Origin: Fibrobacter sp. UWB4
GTDB taxonomy: Bacteria > Fibrobacterota > Fibrobacteria > Fibrobacterales > Fibrobacteraceae
Direction of reading: 5' to 3'
Length of the DNA stretch: 64,000 nucleotides
NCBI RefSeq assembly: GCF_002210345.1
Contig: NZ_MWQI01000006.1
Location: forward strand, 62,001-126,000
Shown piece by piece: positions 20,701-30,300 of this stretch (position 1 is the stretch's first letter; each line of letters begins with the position of its first letter). A program made the translations under genes and the position numbers. The notes below the pieces were generated by a model, which was given only the letters and a program-made list of their open reading frames with translations, was not told where the DNA came from and did not search any database.

Positions 20701-21402
20701 GATGGAAGTGTCGATGCCTGTTGTGCCGTAGATGAGTTCACCATCGCTGTTTAGGTTTCCGCCGAGATAAAAATCTCCATAATGGTGGACTGTTCCGCCG
20801 TAATTTGCGTTGCCTGTGACAATCATGTCGCCTTTGACAACAGGGTTGTTGCTGTATGCCCAGTCGCCGTTGATGTTGCCTGAACCAATGGTGTCGTTAC
20901 CGGTGATGCCTTTGCTTGCGCCGTGGAAAGCCTTGTTGAATGTGAAACGCTCGCTGTTCTGGGGAATTTTTATACGGTAAAGCCCGTCCACTTTGAGAAT
21001 GGCGACTTCAGTGTGTTCTGTTCCGTTGCGGGAGGTTCCCTTTGAAACGAGCTTGAGCTTGTATGTGTTTTTCTCGGTGTTGACGCCGGCAAGCCAGACG
21101 TCGTAACTTTGGCCCGCGCGGTCTAATTGCGGCAATACGGAGTTTAAATGGATCGGCCGCTTGTTGTTTTCGAGATATTGCTTGATGACTCCGCCGACAT
21201 CGTTTGCATGGTTGGTCATCCAGGCGCGAGTGTTTTCGATGCCTGCTATAGCGCTTTGGTAAGCTTCTTGCCGTAACATTCTCGTTGCGCTAGAGCGGTT
21301 CTCTGATGTGAGCCATTTAAATGTCGCTGTTGCTGCGATTGTTGCAACAAGCATGAACAGAAGGACTGTTATTAAGGAAACACCTTTCTTGGACATAAAC
21401 AT
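14722..21402 (-). CDS. Giant PilX/GspK-like prepilin with 2200-residue ectodomain (copy A)
   Basis: A 2226-residue exported protein with a prepilin N-terminus: MFMSKKG, a predicted prepilin peptidase cut before VSLITVLLFM, then a hydrophobic helix. Position +5 is Thr, not the usual Glu, as in the tip subunits GspK/XcpX. After the pilin helix come a short PilX-like part (to about 145), a Gly-rich ladder of GD-Y-GGN repeats suggesting a small beta-helix (about 165-280), a long region without recognised family, a lectin-like (ConA/LamG-type) beta-sandwich candidate (about 1180-1370), and Cys-rich Ig-like segments with a Ser/Thr linker near 1920-1945. Many Cys suggest disulphides outside the cell. 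It starts 9 nt after the pilW-like gene and is paralogous along its length to the 24393-31607 gene. Inferred role: pilus-tip adhesin. The start at 21402 follows AAGGAGG; 21396 is possible. Confidence 0.75.
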   Translation of the reverse strand: MFMSKKGVSLITVLLFMLVATIAATATFKWLTSENRSSATRMLRQEAYQSAIAGIENTRAWMTNHANDVGGVIKQYLENNKRPIHLNSVLPQLDRAGQSYDVWLAGVNTEKNTYKLKLVSKGTSRNGTEHTEVAILKVDGLYRIKIPQNSERFTFNKAFHGASKGITGNDTIGSGNINGDWAYSNNPVVKGDMIVTGNANYGGTVHHYGDFYLGGNLNSDGELIYGTTGIDTSIIYIGGNVTCPHGQPIRVYGDLYVKGNISQLCKIFVSRNLTIGGRIVRENDYDINVGLNWVFTNQYTSPDGGNEQLELTRYVNNNTNFAIGANLYMPYKIKTYCNTGDNNCGDYNGKRVFTVGGKVYRYNNDQFEIETQTNSSYSYGAYMDGWTRPFANRDRCKNDDEDNCRQARIFSFNASEVSNERIQEWSATDNVLKNVSGNYWEHINKMNKHGQMISPTTHRIPEPILLKNESAWKAAKANTFCGLNKKFYIDDSFIDRLNMCYVNAKKENKLYNDEYLIIEWQYQEDKSVNKELVGKFVFDVTTSLGNVNLPPTSNGSIVFLYLEKGASGQLKGRQGATYNYLVYSKEDINEINGIHFKGSVIMADGKKLKKYQGGNNLEFDGSVLKSLANAGIIKENPEYTKLSEGTDEEEGGTVISGTSVQYDSYYVATSPQLIISLESQYASREKIETSGNAAAQPISPSAVILPRVIYLTKNPDGKLIDYYDIVNLNGAHEQKDPSKITCDPSLNTYGLLYQNGNMLADDVYNCKHQGETGDLPFYVVVTGETGSSPAIRFPEEYIDITTSSNLTVSASVETSSHPSPATIDVAVSARPSGWHVTPITGTSLVKRETSDIEDVYTLTFTPNQPTIELFTVSTTATAEQGSVKIYLRSPMSGCIIKQFSSTSVTMTGYVTVERGSIGQYCSKSENSQICSEQGYDQKANNLDCDDLVSGEWVRAVGTNVKVTTENNKWSVATNTAIHLKDMNNVPSYCELLLPTENNSIQQAEQNGEYKLYASLKRKRYTLTVKTKGTEISGSGVSIWLADDDDNYTDVTSSSYCQKNSDDNIVCSVYAGWKIKTKYIEQGSDKFSRWECDGENCATASKSITGHEYTLSPITSNNTITAVFNDKDKHCFYEDFTTLTAFCSGNATKCINSCEGGKLHSCSVSGVNADWQLMYPNNGNSASIPPLIQYGSITLSNGLQNDNPTIVLNTREAGIHGTMSSLMQTTILENANKKWSSGFIFSSDASASSYTILNIFGDASNSKALTARVCKGTSQSNTVTSTNCTSAVLKKSSSQKLSIRSEDMIKLWIELSIENKLSITATVENSTATAELDISTFLGSRDEHSRYVGFSISDPSFKIYDIGWSSYFFADDCFENPTINCSFKANYLGGRVPKNKNVSPWVGLSSWFEDHGCKITYYYNGCDNATGNATSGCEGNKFNRNWFLTWWNEHDANGVFFGKELSGSIYNFSEEDVHGTSYTTPYGTTTINDAKVKISECSDQSSLEGTWTSCGSFWVGEIERCSQNAQIYNSDTPIYGYSEDELEIPVDANGGIVNLRGSILLIEISDFVEAEGDKIVLYLKDKNGNLSIPKEITTNGTHSFDVNDLSNLDSFNPEFVQTITLKSTYSSYHVNSVLSSCPYALNISNCKATYNGISWRLTSTITNLEGAAINGCSVKESGGAIEEMTELSCPENGVFTFNEEGLYDQVNKSETAITRIFEIRAKSIDSGYVSCTTEPVTISPIDITCSVEKTETTSGTDKVTLTYGFTGCPNSSCEYILTAEDSEGITRASATGNGTGAMQEWSPALSTGEYTYKISVSGNQKNCGTATISNNIQVSNCKVTGTKVSADLTATAETEWEMQAVLLDNISEVVKETHVHKGHGSKYDHELPPTADLASGIYTVQLILNGKNVTTCGPMSITVTRPGLSSSSTTVSSSTTVPIESSSSAPAEIKATCSFEKDLTPNETSANFIANFTSGMESGMYVYLQSTNFKTEDIWIDRNAEQIIPVSKTSNLAGTYTLFTKSGKRICSAKLNVIDSTLFNCKTSKNKVLAGSKVNISGTYMGVNCYDIQIRMNGQRIAGGSKSNTGVISEDIYVSDNPGTNTYSIYVNAGEINYECFTEVTTAGYTIKQLGGHNEWGDWNTVDVACNDSVFIKVDGWQNRNVYCRSDDRKAHITIRGNGIGSNSNASTCSNGTCDDATLGLCLAGENPCERVLYTSCNESMIKCRVE

Positions 21403-21411
21403 AATTCCTCC

Positions 21412-22725
21412 TTAATCCTTTGTGCCATTGCTTGGAATGGGGATTATGAGCGAAAGAACGCTGGATTCGCCACGGACGCCCATGGTTAGCTCTAAACGTA
21501 ATGCCTTGACGTTCTTCTTTTCGATGGGTGCTATTTCTGCACCGCTAAATGTGTAATTTGCGGATTCGACTTTTTTAAGTACAACTTCGCTAAGCGTTAT
21601 TTTTCCGCTCCCGACTACGGGAGAGTAGCTTGCGAAAGTAAATGACATGCAGACGTTTTCGATTTTATGCATTGTTCTGAACCTGAACTTGCGCGCGCCT
21701 TCGGATGCTCCTGCATGTGTGGGCGGGTAGAACATGAAGTCGTTGATCTCGTTTGGACGCGCCCCGTCGTTTGTGTAGCGGAACCCGACTCCCATGTAGT
21801 CGCGACCTGGGCAGAATAGGCGGCTTGCGTCGCTGGAGTACGGCATTGAAAATGAAATTTCGTATTCCGTATTGGTTTCAAGAGTAATTTTCGCGCATCG
21901 CTCTTGCCAGTTGCCCGAAAGGTCGGTGGCCTGCGCAAGGAAAACCTGATTTGAGTTTCTTCCGTCGAGGACCGGTTCCTGATTGTCGAAATTGTAGTTC
22001 GATGCAAATCCGGATAAGACGACGCTTAAATCGCCATTGGGCGGTTCGACTTTTGTGAATGCCAGGTTGTCGTCGCCATAACGGGGGACCAGTCTGAATT
22101 TGTGGACGCTCGTGTCTGTGGATGGCAAAATGTGCGAAGTGCTTTCTGTCGCTCCTGGTTCGGCAGCTGTAATATTGAACCTTTGGACGCCTTCAGCCAT
22201 CTCGACGACGTTTGCGCTGCTGCTTGGGCATTGGTCTATATCCTCTGCTCCAGAAACGGTTTTGCATCCTCTCTTTAGGACGCTCCCATCGACATACCAG
22301 AAGATTGAATCGACGGCAACGTAGTGCCCGTCTTGATCGTAACGGATGCGTTTGTATATCAGCGTGTCTAGGTTGCCGTTGTTCCCGATGCGGTAAGACG
22401 AAGAGTCTTTTTGGGCATTGTCGGCGTTGTCGGGGTCAATAAACACATCGTGGATGTGGTCTGTGCTAAAGTTGTCCATTGAAGCGCCTGCGGCGGCGGC
22501 CTCTTGTGAACTTTTCGCTCCGAGTTGCGTAATGTCCTCTTTGAGTATGGAACTTACGTTGCCAGCGTTTTGGTTGGCCTGTAGCATGCTCTGGGTGCGG
22601 ACGCGCATCTTGGTGCTGTCGCTGAACGCCTGGCCTGCGATGAGAACGATTCCTCCGAGGAGAGCGATGTAGACCATCAGCTCGATGAGCGTAAAACCTG
22701 ATGACGCTTGGCTAAAATTCTTCAT
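21412..22725 (-). CDS. PilW-like prepilin with inserted lectin-like domain (copy A)
   Basis: A 437-residue type IV prepilin-like protein. The leader MKNFSQASSG is followed by FTLIELMVYIALLGG, with Glu at +5 and the cleavage Gly at 10. It has PilW features (RVRTQSMLQANQNAGNVSSILKEDI after the helix; WYVDGSVLKR in the pilin head). Residues about 235-385 form an extra beta-rich block with GNWQ and EYEISFSMPY, reminiscent of CBM4/9-type sugar-binding modules. The pilin-like strand KALRLELTMGVRG resumes after it. A GAGGGAAGAG ribosome site precedes the ATG. It forms an operon with the giant gene downstream. Confidence 0.8.
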   Translation of the reverse strand: MKNFSQASSGFTLIELMVYIALLGGIVLIAGQAFSDSTKMRVRTQSMLQANQNAGNVSSILKEDITQLGAKSSQEAAAAGASMDNFSTDHIHDVFIDPDNADNAQKDSSSYRIGNNGNLDTLIYKRIRYDQDGHYVAVDSIFWYVDGSVLKRGCKTVSGAEDIDQCPSSSANVVEMAEGVQRFNITAAEPGATESTSHILPSTDTSVHKFRLVPRYGDDNLAFTKVEPPNGDLSVVLSGFASNYNFDNQEPVLDGRNSNQVFLAQATDLSGNWQERCAKITLETNTEYEISFSMPYSSDASRLFCPGRDYMGVGFRYTNDGARPNEINDFMFYPPTHAGASEGARKFRFRTMHKIENVCMSFTFASYSPVVGSGKITLSEVVLKKVESANYTFSGAEIAPIEKKNVKALRLELTMGVRGESSVLSLIIPIPSNGTKD

Positions 22726-22990
22726 TCTCTTCCCTCGTAATCGTTTTAAGTCAATAGAAGTAAAAATATGTAATTATGATTACATTTTCTAAAATTAAAA
22801 ATAAGTTTTATGTATGTAAAAGTGATAAAAATTTCTTTTTTATTGTCTGATTTTGCGGTAAAATTGATGAAAATCAATGCTTTCTGGAATCTTTGAAGAT
22901 TTCTGTCAAAAAAATTCCACATTTATGTTTTTTTACATATATCCACCGCGTGTGGCCTTTTCATGTTTTTTTGAATTTATCTTTCTCCAT
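22726..22990. promoter_or_regulatory. Divergent regulatory region with two inverted repeats
   Basis: The 310-bp gap between the two divergent pilW genes is very AT-rich. It holds two perfect inverted repeats, each with a 4-nt centre: ATGTAAT-TATG-ATTACAT (22768-22785), about 43 bp upstream of the minus-strand ATG, and ATTGAT-GAAA-ATCAAT (22863-22878) near the middle. Both are plausible operator sites. No promoter for the minus-strand gene was convincing. Confidence 0.45.
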
Positions 22991-22999
22991 ATATATAAA
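22971..22999 (+). promoter_or_regulatory. Sigma70-like promoter of the plus-strand prepilin operon
   Basis: TTGAAT (22971-22976), a 17-bp spacer and TATAAA (22994-22999), giving a start near 23006 and a leader of about 30 nt. Confidence 0.6.
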
Positions 23000-23035
23000 T
23001 GAGTTGTCTTATTCCCTGTGTGGAATAGAGTTGGA

Positions 23036-24379
23036 ATGAGTATGATGTTTTGTTCTGTGGGTGATTTGTGCCCGAAATGTCGCCGTAAGGCGGGCTTTAC
23101 CTTAGTGGAATTGCTTGTCTATATGGCGATTCTTGGTGTTGTTGTCCTCGTTGCAGGGCAAGCTCTTACGGATAGTACAAGAGTTCGTGTTCGCACTCAA
23201 AACATGCTTGCTTCTTCGCAAAATGCAGAAAACGCGGCCAGTCTCCTGAAAGAAGATATCGCCCAGATGGGGGCGAAGGAATACGAAACAGATAAGTACT
23301 CTGGTTCATTTAATGTTGTCCGTGGTGTATTCATGGATCCTGACAATGCGGATGTCGATCAGGTGGATAAGTCTTCCTATTCGTTGCATCAGGGAAGTGG
23401 CGAATTTGACAGCCTGTACTTTAGGCGTATCCGCTATGATGATGATGGCAAGTATGTGGCTCTTGAAGCAGTCTCGTGGTATGTGCGCGATGGAGTCCTT
23501 TATCGCAGCTGTAAGCGTCTTGAAAGTGCGTCCGGGGCGGCTGCGGATGAATCCTGTCCTGACGACGGAGATCTGGAAGTCGCTATCGCAAAGGATATGG
23601 CGCGTTTCAAGGTTGTCCCGGCGAAGCCCAAATTGCTGAATTCCAGCACGGGCAAAGTCCTTTTCCCGCCTTCTGAAACGTCTTCGGATTTTCGTTTGCT
23701 TTCCCGTTACGATGGCAGCAAAATCCTCCGCTTGAACCTTGCTCCAGAGGAGGGCGGCAGCATTGTCAAGATTTCAGGTTTCACTTCGAATTTCGATGAT
23801 GAAAACGATTCTTACTCGACTGAAAATAAGATGAACCAGGTCTATGCCGCAGAGGCAAATTCTAGTGCCGGAAACTGGTCTAGCCTGTGTTCTGAAATGA
23901 CGTTTGCTCCAGGAATAGAATATGAAATTTCCTTTAAGCAGCCGCTTATGACGGGGACCGATTATTCGCAGTCTTTTATTCCGGGTAAAGATCATTTGTC
24001 TGTTGGTTTGCGTACAAAATCAGGTGAAAAAATAGCGGGCATTGATGATTTCCTGTTCTTGCCGCCGAACGATGAAAACTCTGCCGCCATTATTCGCAAT
24101 TTCCGATTTTCTGTAAACAATGAAATCAAGGCGTGTCTTGCTTTTACATTTGTCTTCTTCTCGCCGCTTGCAGAAAAAGGAACTTTGAATATTGCAAACT
24201 TGACGGTGAAAAAAATACAGGATGTGAATTACGAGTTTGATCCAAGTTATGTTCCTGATGTCTTGGACAAGAAAAATATTCGTGCGTTCTTTGTGGATCT
24301 GAGAATAAATAAGCACGGCGAACAAGGTGGATCAAAATACGTTTTTGCAACGCCGAGTAATGGTGCGGCAGCAGAGTAG
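23036..24379 (+). CDS. PilW-like prepilin with inserted lectin-like domain (copy B)
   Basis: About 447 residues and paralogous to the 21412-22725 product: LLVYMAILG, GQAL(T/S)DST, RVRTQ, the NADxxQ(V/K)DxSSY segment and the block with GNWS...YEISF are shared, so it too carries the inserted lectin-like domain. The prepilin cut lies in KCRRKAG before FTLVELLVYM, with Glu at +5. The leader is long (about 20 residues from the ATG at 23036), and has Cys residues (DLCPKC) that copy A lacks. The start is uncertain: a GTG at 23018 and ATGs at 23042 and 23045 are alternatives. The giant prepilin gene starts 13 nt after its stop. Confidence 0.8.
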   Translation: MSMMFCSVGDLCPKCRRKAGFTLVELLVYMAILGVVVLVAGQALTDSTRVRVRTQNMLASSQNAENAASLLKEDIAQMGAKEYETDKYSGSFNVVRGVFMDPDNADVDQVDKSSYSLHQGSGEFDSLYFRRIRYDDDGKYVALEAVSWYVRDGVLYRSCKRLESASGAAADESCPDDGDLEVAIAKDMARFKVVPAKPKLLNSSTGKVLFPPSETSSDFRLLSRYDGSKILRLNLAPEEGGSIVKISGFTSNFDDENDSYSTENKMNQVYAAEANSSAGNWSSLCSEMTFAPGIEYEISFKQPLMTGTDYSQSFIPGKDHLSVGLRTKSGEKIAGIDDFLFLPPNDENSAAIIRNFRFSVNNEIKACLAFTFVFFSPLAEKGTLNIANLTVKKIQDVNYEFDPSYVPDVLDKKNIRAFFVDLRINKHGEQGGSKYVFATPSNGAAAE

Positions 24380-24392
24380 TAGGGGTGTGTTT

Positions 24393-27300
24393 ATGCAGAA
24401 AAATTTTAAGCAGGGTGTATCCCTTATAACGGTGCTCTTGTTCATGCTCGTGGCAACGATTGCTGCTACGGCGACTTTTAAGTGGTTGAATTCTGAAGGC
24501 CGTTCGAGTGCTGCGCGCCTGATGCGTAGTGAAGCGCGTCAAGCGGCTTTGGCGGGCATTACATCTGCACGTACGTGGATGACGTACCACGGAAATGAAA
24601 CGGGGGCAATTATCCGGCAGTTCAGAGGAAACGGGCACAAGCCGGTTCATTTGAACAATGTACTTGGCAATAGTATTGATAGCGATAATCAAAAATTTGA
24701 TGTCTGGCTTGTCGGCGCTGAATCGAACTCGTCTCCATACACGGTGAAAATCCTTTCGACAGGTGAATCCCGTAATGGTACCAAGCACAGCGAAGTTGCG
24801 ATTATGAAAATTTCAGGGCTTTACCAGGTGAAAGTTCCCGAGAAAAAAATAAGCATCTCGTTTGATAGGGCCTTCTTTGGTAAAACCAAAGGTATTACTG
24901 GCGATGACGCGATGGAATCCGCCATTGTCAATGGTGATTTTGGCGAAGACAACAACGTTCCGTCGATTTCAAAACCCCTTTTGGTGACGGGCGATTTTTC
25001 GTTCCAAGGTTCTGCAAATATGGGCGGTGACTTGTATGTTGGCGGCAATTTCAGGAACAGGGGCAGTATTTATTTTGGAAATGTCGATATGGACAGGAAC
25101 TCCAATAACTATGCAAACTGCAAGGATCCTAATGCCAATGATGATACTCTTATTGTTTATATTGGCGGCTCGGTTGGTACCTGCGAAGGCGGCATTATTG
25201 CTGTTTGCGGAGACCTTTATGTAGGTGGAAGTGTCCCGCCGAATTGCGATGTCAAGGTTGCTGGTAATTTTACAGTCAATGGACACATGGAACGCGGTAC
25301 TGATGATAACTCAAAGGGTGTTGGCGTTAAGAAGAACATGGTCTTTACGGATAGGGCCAGCTGGACAAAGAACGAGATGAATTATTTCAGCAGTACCGGC
25401 GGCGGTACCGTTTCTTCGTTCAAGGTGGGAAATAATCTTGTCTTGCCTCCGACAATGAATGGCAAAATGGATTTGCAGAACAACTATTCGTTTGGCTTGT
25501 CTGGAAAAGTGATGAGCTATACCACAGCCAATACGATTTTGCTGAATCAGAATCAGGGATTTGGATATGGACAGAAGCCATATGGCGTATTTGTCGAGGG
25601 TACGACGGCTTTGGAGGCTATGGGGCCAAGACCTCAAGATAAACGATATTTCTCTTTTAGTGCGACGAAAGGCATAGAAAACCGTAGGGTGTCCAAGTGG
25701 AGTGAATCAGACCCGCTGTTAAAAGCGATTGGCGATGAATACTGGTCTCGCCTCAAAAAGATGTACACTTATCAGGGACTTATTGGCCCTGATGGTGAAG
25801 TTCCGGTGCCTATTTTGCTGAATAACGAAGATTTGTGGACTACGAAAACCATGAATAAGTTCTGTGAAATCGATACCGTGTTCAATATGGACGATAACCA
25901 TATTCAGAAGATCAATGAATGCTATGCGAAGGCGGGCGAAAATGAATTGTACAATGGTTTCTTGATCCTGGAATGGAATGAAATTGAAAAGGTGGACCCG
26001 ACTAAGGCCCTGGATGGCAAATTTGTCTTGTATGCGCGTTCGAAACTGGGTGACGGCCACATGGTCATGATGCCTGCAACGACTGAAAATTCCGTGGTCC
26101 TGCTATTTCTTGAATCGGGTGCCGGGTTGCTAAAGGGCGATGGCAATGTGATGAATTATTTCATCTATTCCAGAGGCGATATTGATGAAGTCCAGAAGAT
26201 GAATGTCGAAGGTTGCGTCATTATGGACAATGGCTCGACGCTTTTGAAATATCAAGGCCACAACAACTTCAAGTACAAGGCAGAAGTTGTCGAAGCCGTG
26301 CAATCAGCCGGGTTCATTATTGGAAACGAGGAATTTGAAAAGCTGGCCAATAAGACTAGTGGCGCTACGACGACATCGGGAAGCTCTGAATTGAGCGATA
26401 CGGTTTATGTCGCCGTCTCGTCCCAATTGAAAATTACGATAGAATCCGAATATAAAAATGAAGAATCTTATGGCGGCAATACAGAAAATGTGAAACCTTC
26501 GATTCTCATAATGCCACGAATTATCTATCTGCCAAGAGATGCTAAAGGCAGTCTTTCGGATTATTACAATGTCGTGAATTTGAATGGCGCGAATGAACAA
26601 AAGAATCCGAACAACGTGTCCTGTAGCCCAACGGGGCTTCCCGCTGTTGAGAAGTTTAAGCTGTATGGTACGACTCTCCCGCAGGACGTCTTTAGCTGTA
26701 ATTACACAAGCAATAACTATGAGAAAATGGGATTTTATGTTGTCGTTAGCGGTTCTGCTGGCGATGTCCCGGAAATTTCATTTGATAGGACTTCTGCTGA
26801 AATTACTAAGGGACATTCGGTCCTTGTGAATTTGCGATCCACAAAATCAAAGCCTGCGACGGTTGATATCTACCAGTCCCGTGAACCGGAAGGCTGGACC
26901 GTTACTGGGGCGACTCCCAAGAAGGAAAATGCGGATGGCTCTAAGCTATATACAATGCCTGTCTCCGGTAACATGACTGCATTCGAAGTGAAAATGGATG
27001 AAACCGCATCGGAGATGGGTTCTATAGAATTTCAGCTGGTGGAACCTTGTGAAAACTGTACGATTGCACCGGCAGGCCCGACAACAATGAGCGTTGTTGC
27101 TGAAGGTTCGTTTACGGTGGAACGTCGAGAAGTTGGAACGTATTGTAGCTTGCCGGAACATAAGGATGAGGATGCTTGCAAGCCGGGTGGTGAATTGCAT
27201 AATAAGATCCAAGCTCCAGATTGCGGAAGCCTTGTTAAGGACGGAGTTACGTGGGTAACCGCAGAAGGTGTTGGCTGCAATACTGATGAGCTGAACAGAA

Positions 27301-30300
27301 AATGGTTCTGTAGTATTTATATTACGACGCCGGTTACATTGAAAAAGTCTGATAGTTTCGATGATACTTATTGTGAAGTCATCATGCCGCCGAACAATAA
27401 GATCATTTCTGCAAAGAATGATAAGGAATACCTTTACGCATCGATAAAGCGTAAACAGTATAATCTGCATATCGAGTTTAACGGTGCCGAAAATTCTGGT
27501 AATTATGTTGATGTATCTTCTAAGACTGGCTTAAATGGGGAAGCCCGTAAAATTTATACATGCCGAAAAGGTGAAATTTGCGATTATCCGATTTATGCCG
27601 GCAACTATTATGAATTGAAGGTTGGTGATGATGCCGGGTCGGACCATTTTACGCATTTCTCGTCTGAACCGAGCAATGTCGCCAATGAAGGCCGTAGGCT
27701 TACAATTTATGCGTCGGATAGCTATTCTATCGTTGCCAATTATAACGACCACGATACTCATTGTTTCTACGAAGATTTCGCACCAGATGAAAATAATAAT
27801 GGATTTACAGCGTTCTGCGATAAGAGCGACGATTTTCCGCGCTGTATCGATGTGTGCTTTTCTAATCCAAATCCAGGACAGTCCTGCAAGATTTCAGAGG
27901 CTAAGCACTGGGCTGGACTCGAAGATGGCGCAAATCCCGACTGGGTGATGGTCTATGACAATAGGCAGGCGACATCTTCATGCCGTTGGGACTATTCATC
28001 GTGCAACTGCTCTACTGAAAATTATAAGGCTTGCCGTCTCCAGTGCAGAAAACGTGTTTGCACCACGGTTAAGTCTGGCGATCTTTTGGAACCTTCTATT
28101 TCGAACAACTACATTGCCGCTAATGCGGCCTCGGACGCTTCTGCGGAAGAGCCGAATGGCTCACAGAGTGTCATTCTCAATACGAAAGAAAATGGCAGCA
28201 ATGGTACGCTCACTTCCATTTTCTCTACAGCGATTATCGATGTCAATACGGTTACGAACGACTTTTCCAATTCAGGCTTTATCTTTAGATCGAACGATGA
28301 TGGCTCGGAATATTATTCCCTGAGCGTCTATGGCAAGCATGCGGGTGGTGCTTTCTCTCCGTATGTCTATGCAAAACTCTGCTATGTCAAGGGACAGACT
28401 GCCTCTGATGACGATGGCGCTTGTGTCGAAAGGTTTCTTTCTACGAGCGAATGGAATGTCTCGGAAACGGGCGGATTTACCAATTTGACAAAGATCGCCC
28501 TTGTCCTTAAAATCCAGAGTAATGTTGTTACTGCTGATTTGCAGCTCGATGGTAATTCTATTACAAAATCTTCAACTGAGTTTATGTTTGATCTTGGCGA
28601 ATTGTTTGGTTCGACGCTTTTGCTGAACGATGCCTTCCATGAACATTCTGGATTTAAGCTTTCGAATAAGGACTTTAAACTGTACGATATTTCCTGGTCG
28701 AATTCGGCTTATGGCGATAATGCCTGCTGGGATCATCCTAAGTTGGTCTGCTCATTTAAAACGAACTACCTGGGTGGCGTTGTCCCTCAGAATGAATATG
28801 TAACACCCTGGGTGGGCGTTAGCTCGTACACGATGAACAGCTATAAGAAATGCCAAATAAAGTATTATTACAATGGCTGTGACAATACGACGATGATCCG
28901 GCTAGTTCCGATGATGCCGAACTTTAATATGGGCTTGCTCTATCAGCGTTACCAGTGCTTTATGGGAAATGGCTTAGGCTATTATTGGGAAAAAGGCTCG
29001 GAAATTGAAGGCTCCAGCTATCGTTTTGCTACAGAAGGCAAACATGGCTATTATTATCAAGATATCGAATCGAAATTAGGCGGCTTTGCGATGGATGCGA
29101 AAGTCTCTCTGGAATGTCCTCCTAGTGTCAAGACAGAAGTGCCGTCATCGTTACTTGCTGTTCAGTCTTGTGGTGAATTCTATGTTGGCGATATTATGAT
29201 GTGCTCCAAGAATATTGATTTCTTGAATAGCACAGAAAATGTCGTCTGCACGGATTCCTGTAGTTTTGCCGTTTCAAATGAAGATGGCGTGAATGTCCGT
29301 AAATCGAAACTTTTGGTAGGACTGAACAATCCCAACAATTTCAATATGCGCATTTCGTTTACGGATAAGAAAGGAATCCTTTCCTCGTTCTATACAACTT
29401 CAATGGATGGAAATCTATCTATTGATGTGAACGGTATATCGAATGAAGATGGCTTTGATCCGCAGCATGTGATGCGTGTAAACATAAAGGTGATTGATGG
29501 TGGCTTTGTTGAATTGAACCAGCTGAAAACGAGCTGCCCTAACGCGCTTAGCATAAATTCTTGCAAGGTGCAGTATAATGGTACGTATTGGGATATTTCT
29601 GCAGATGTGAATAACGCGGATTACTGTACGGTTGAAAAGCCTGTAATATCAAACGCTGAATTTGTGGGGGGCAAGGAACCGACGGGCTGCCAAAAGACTT
29701 TCCGCTTAAAAGAAGAAGATCTGTATTCAAAAGATGACTTTGAACAAACTTATGAGTTTACGATTAAAGCTTCTAAAGGTACGGGGACGGACCAGGAAAA
29801 CGAGGAGTTTACATGCGATCCGTATAAACTGATTCCTCTTGAAATCGCCTGCAATATTGATGAAACGAAAAATACTGTCAAGCGTGGCGCTGGTGTCCCG
29901 CCTTTGAATATATCGTTTACGAACTGCCCCGAAGGTGGTTGCTCTTATTCGATTAGCTTTGAAGGTGAAAATGTCGCCAGCGGTAATACCAAAAAGAAGG
30001 GGTCTTCTGATGAAACCTACACGTTCAATGATCTGAATACACCGTCAAAAATGCTCCGCGCTGGTGAATACTACTTTACGGTTTCTTCGGGTGGAAAAGA
30101 AAATTCGGATTGTAGTTTTGTTGTCGAAGACGTTCAAGGAAAGGCTGAAGCTTCGAACTGTGTCATTGATGAAGATACGAAGGTGTTTACGGCAAAGGTG
30201 AATCTCCTTGAAGGCGAAAGCTGGTCCGGTCAGATTTATGTTACGGATCAGTTGGGTTTCCCGATTGGTGGCGCACAGCAAGTCTATGAAAACGAGACGG

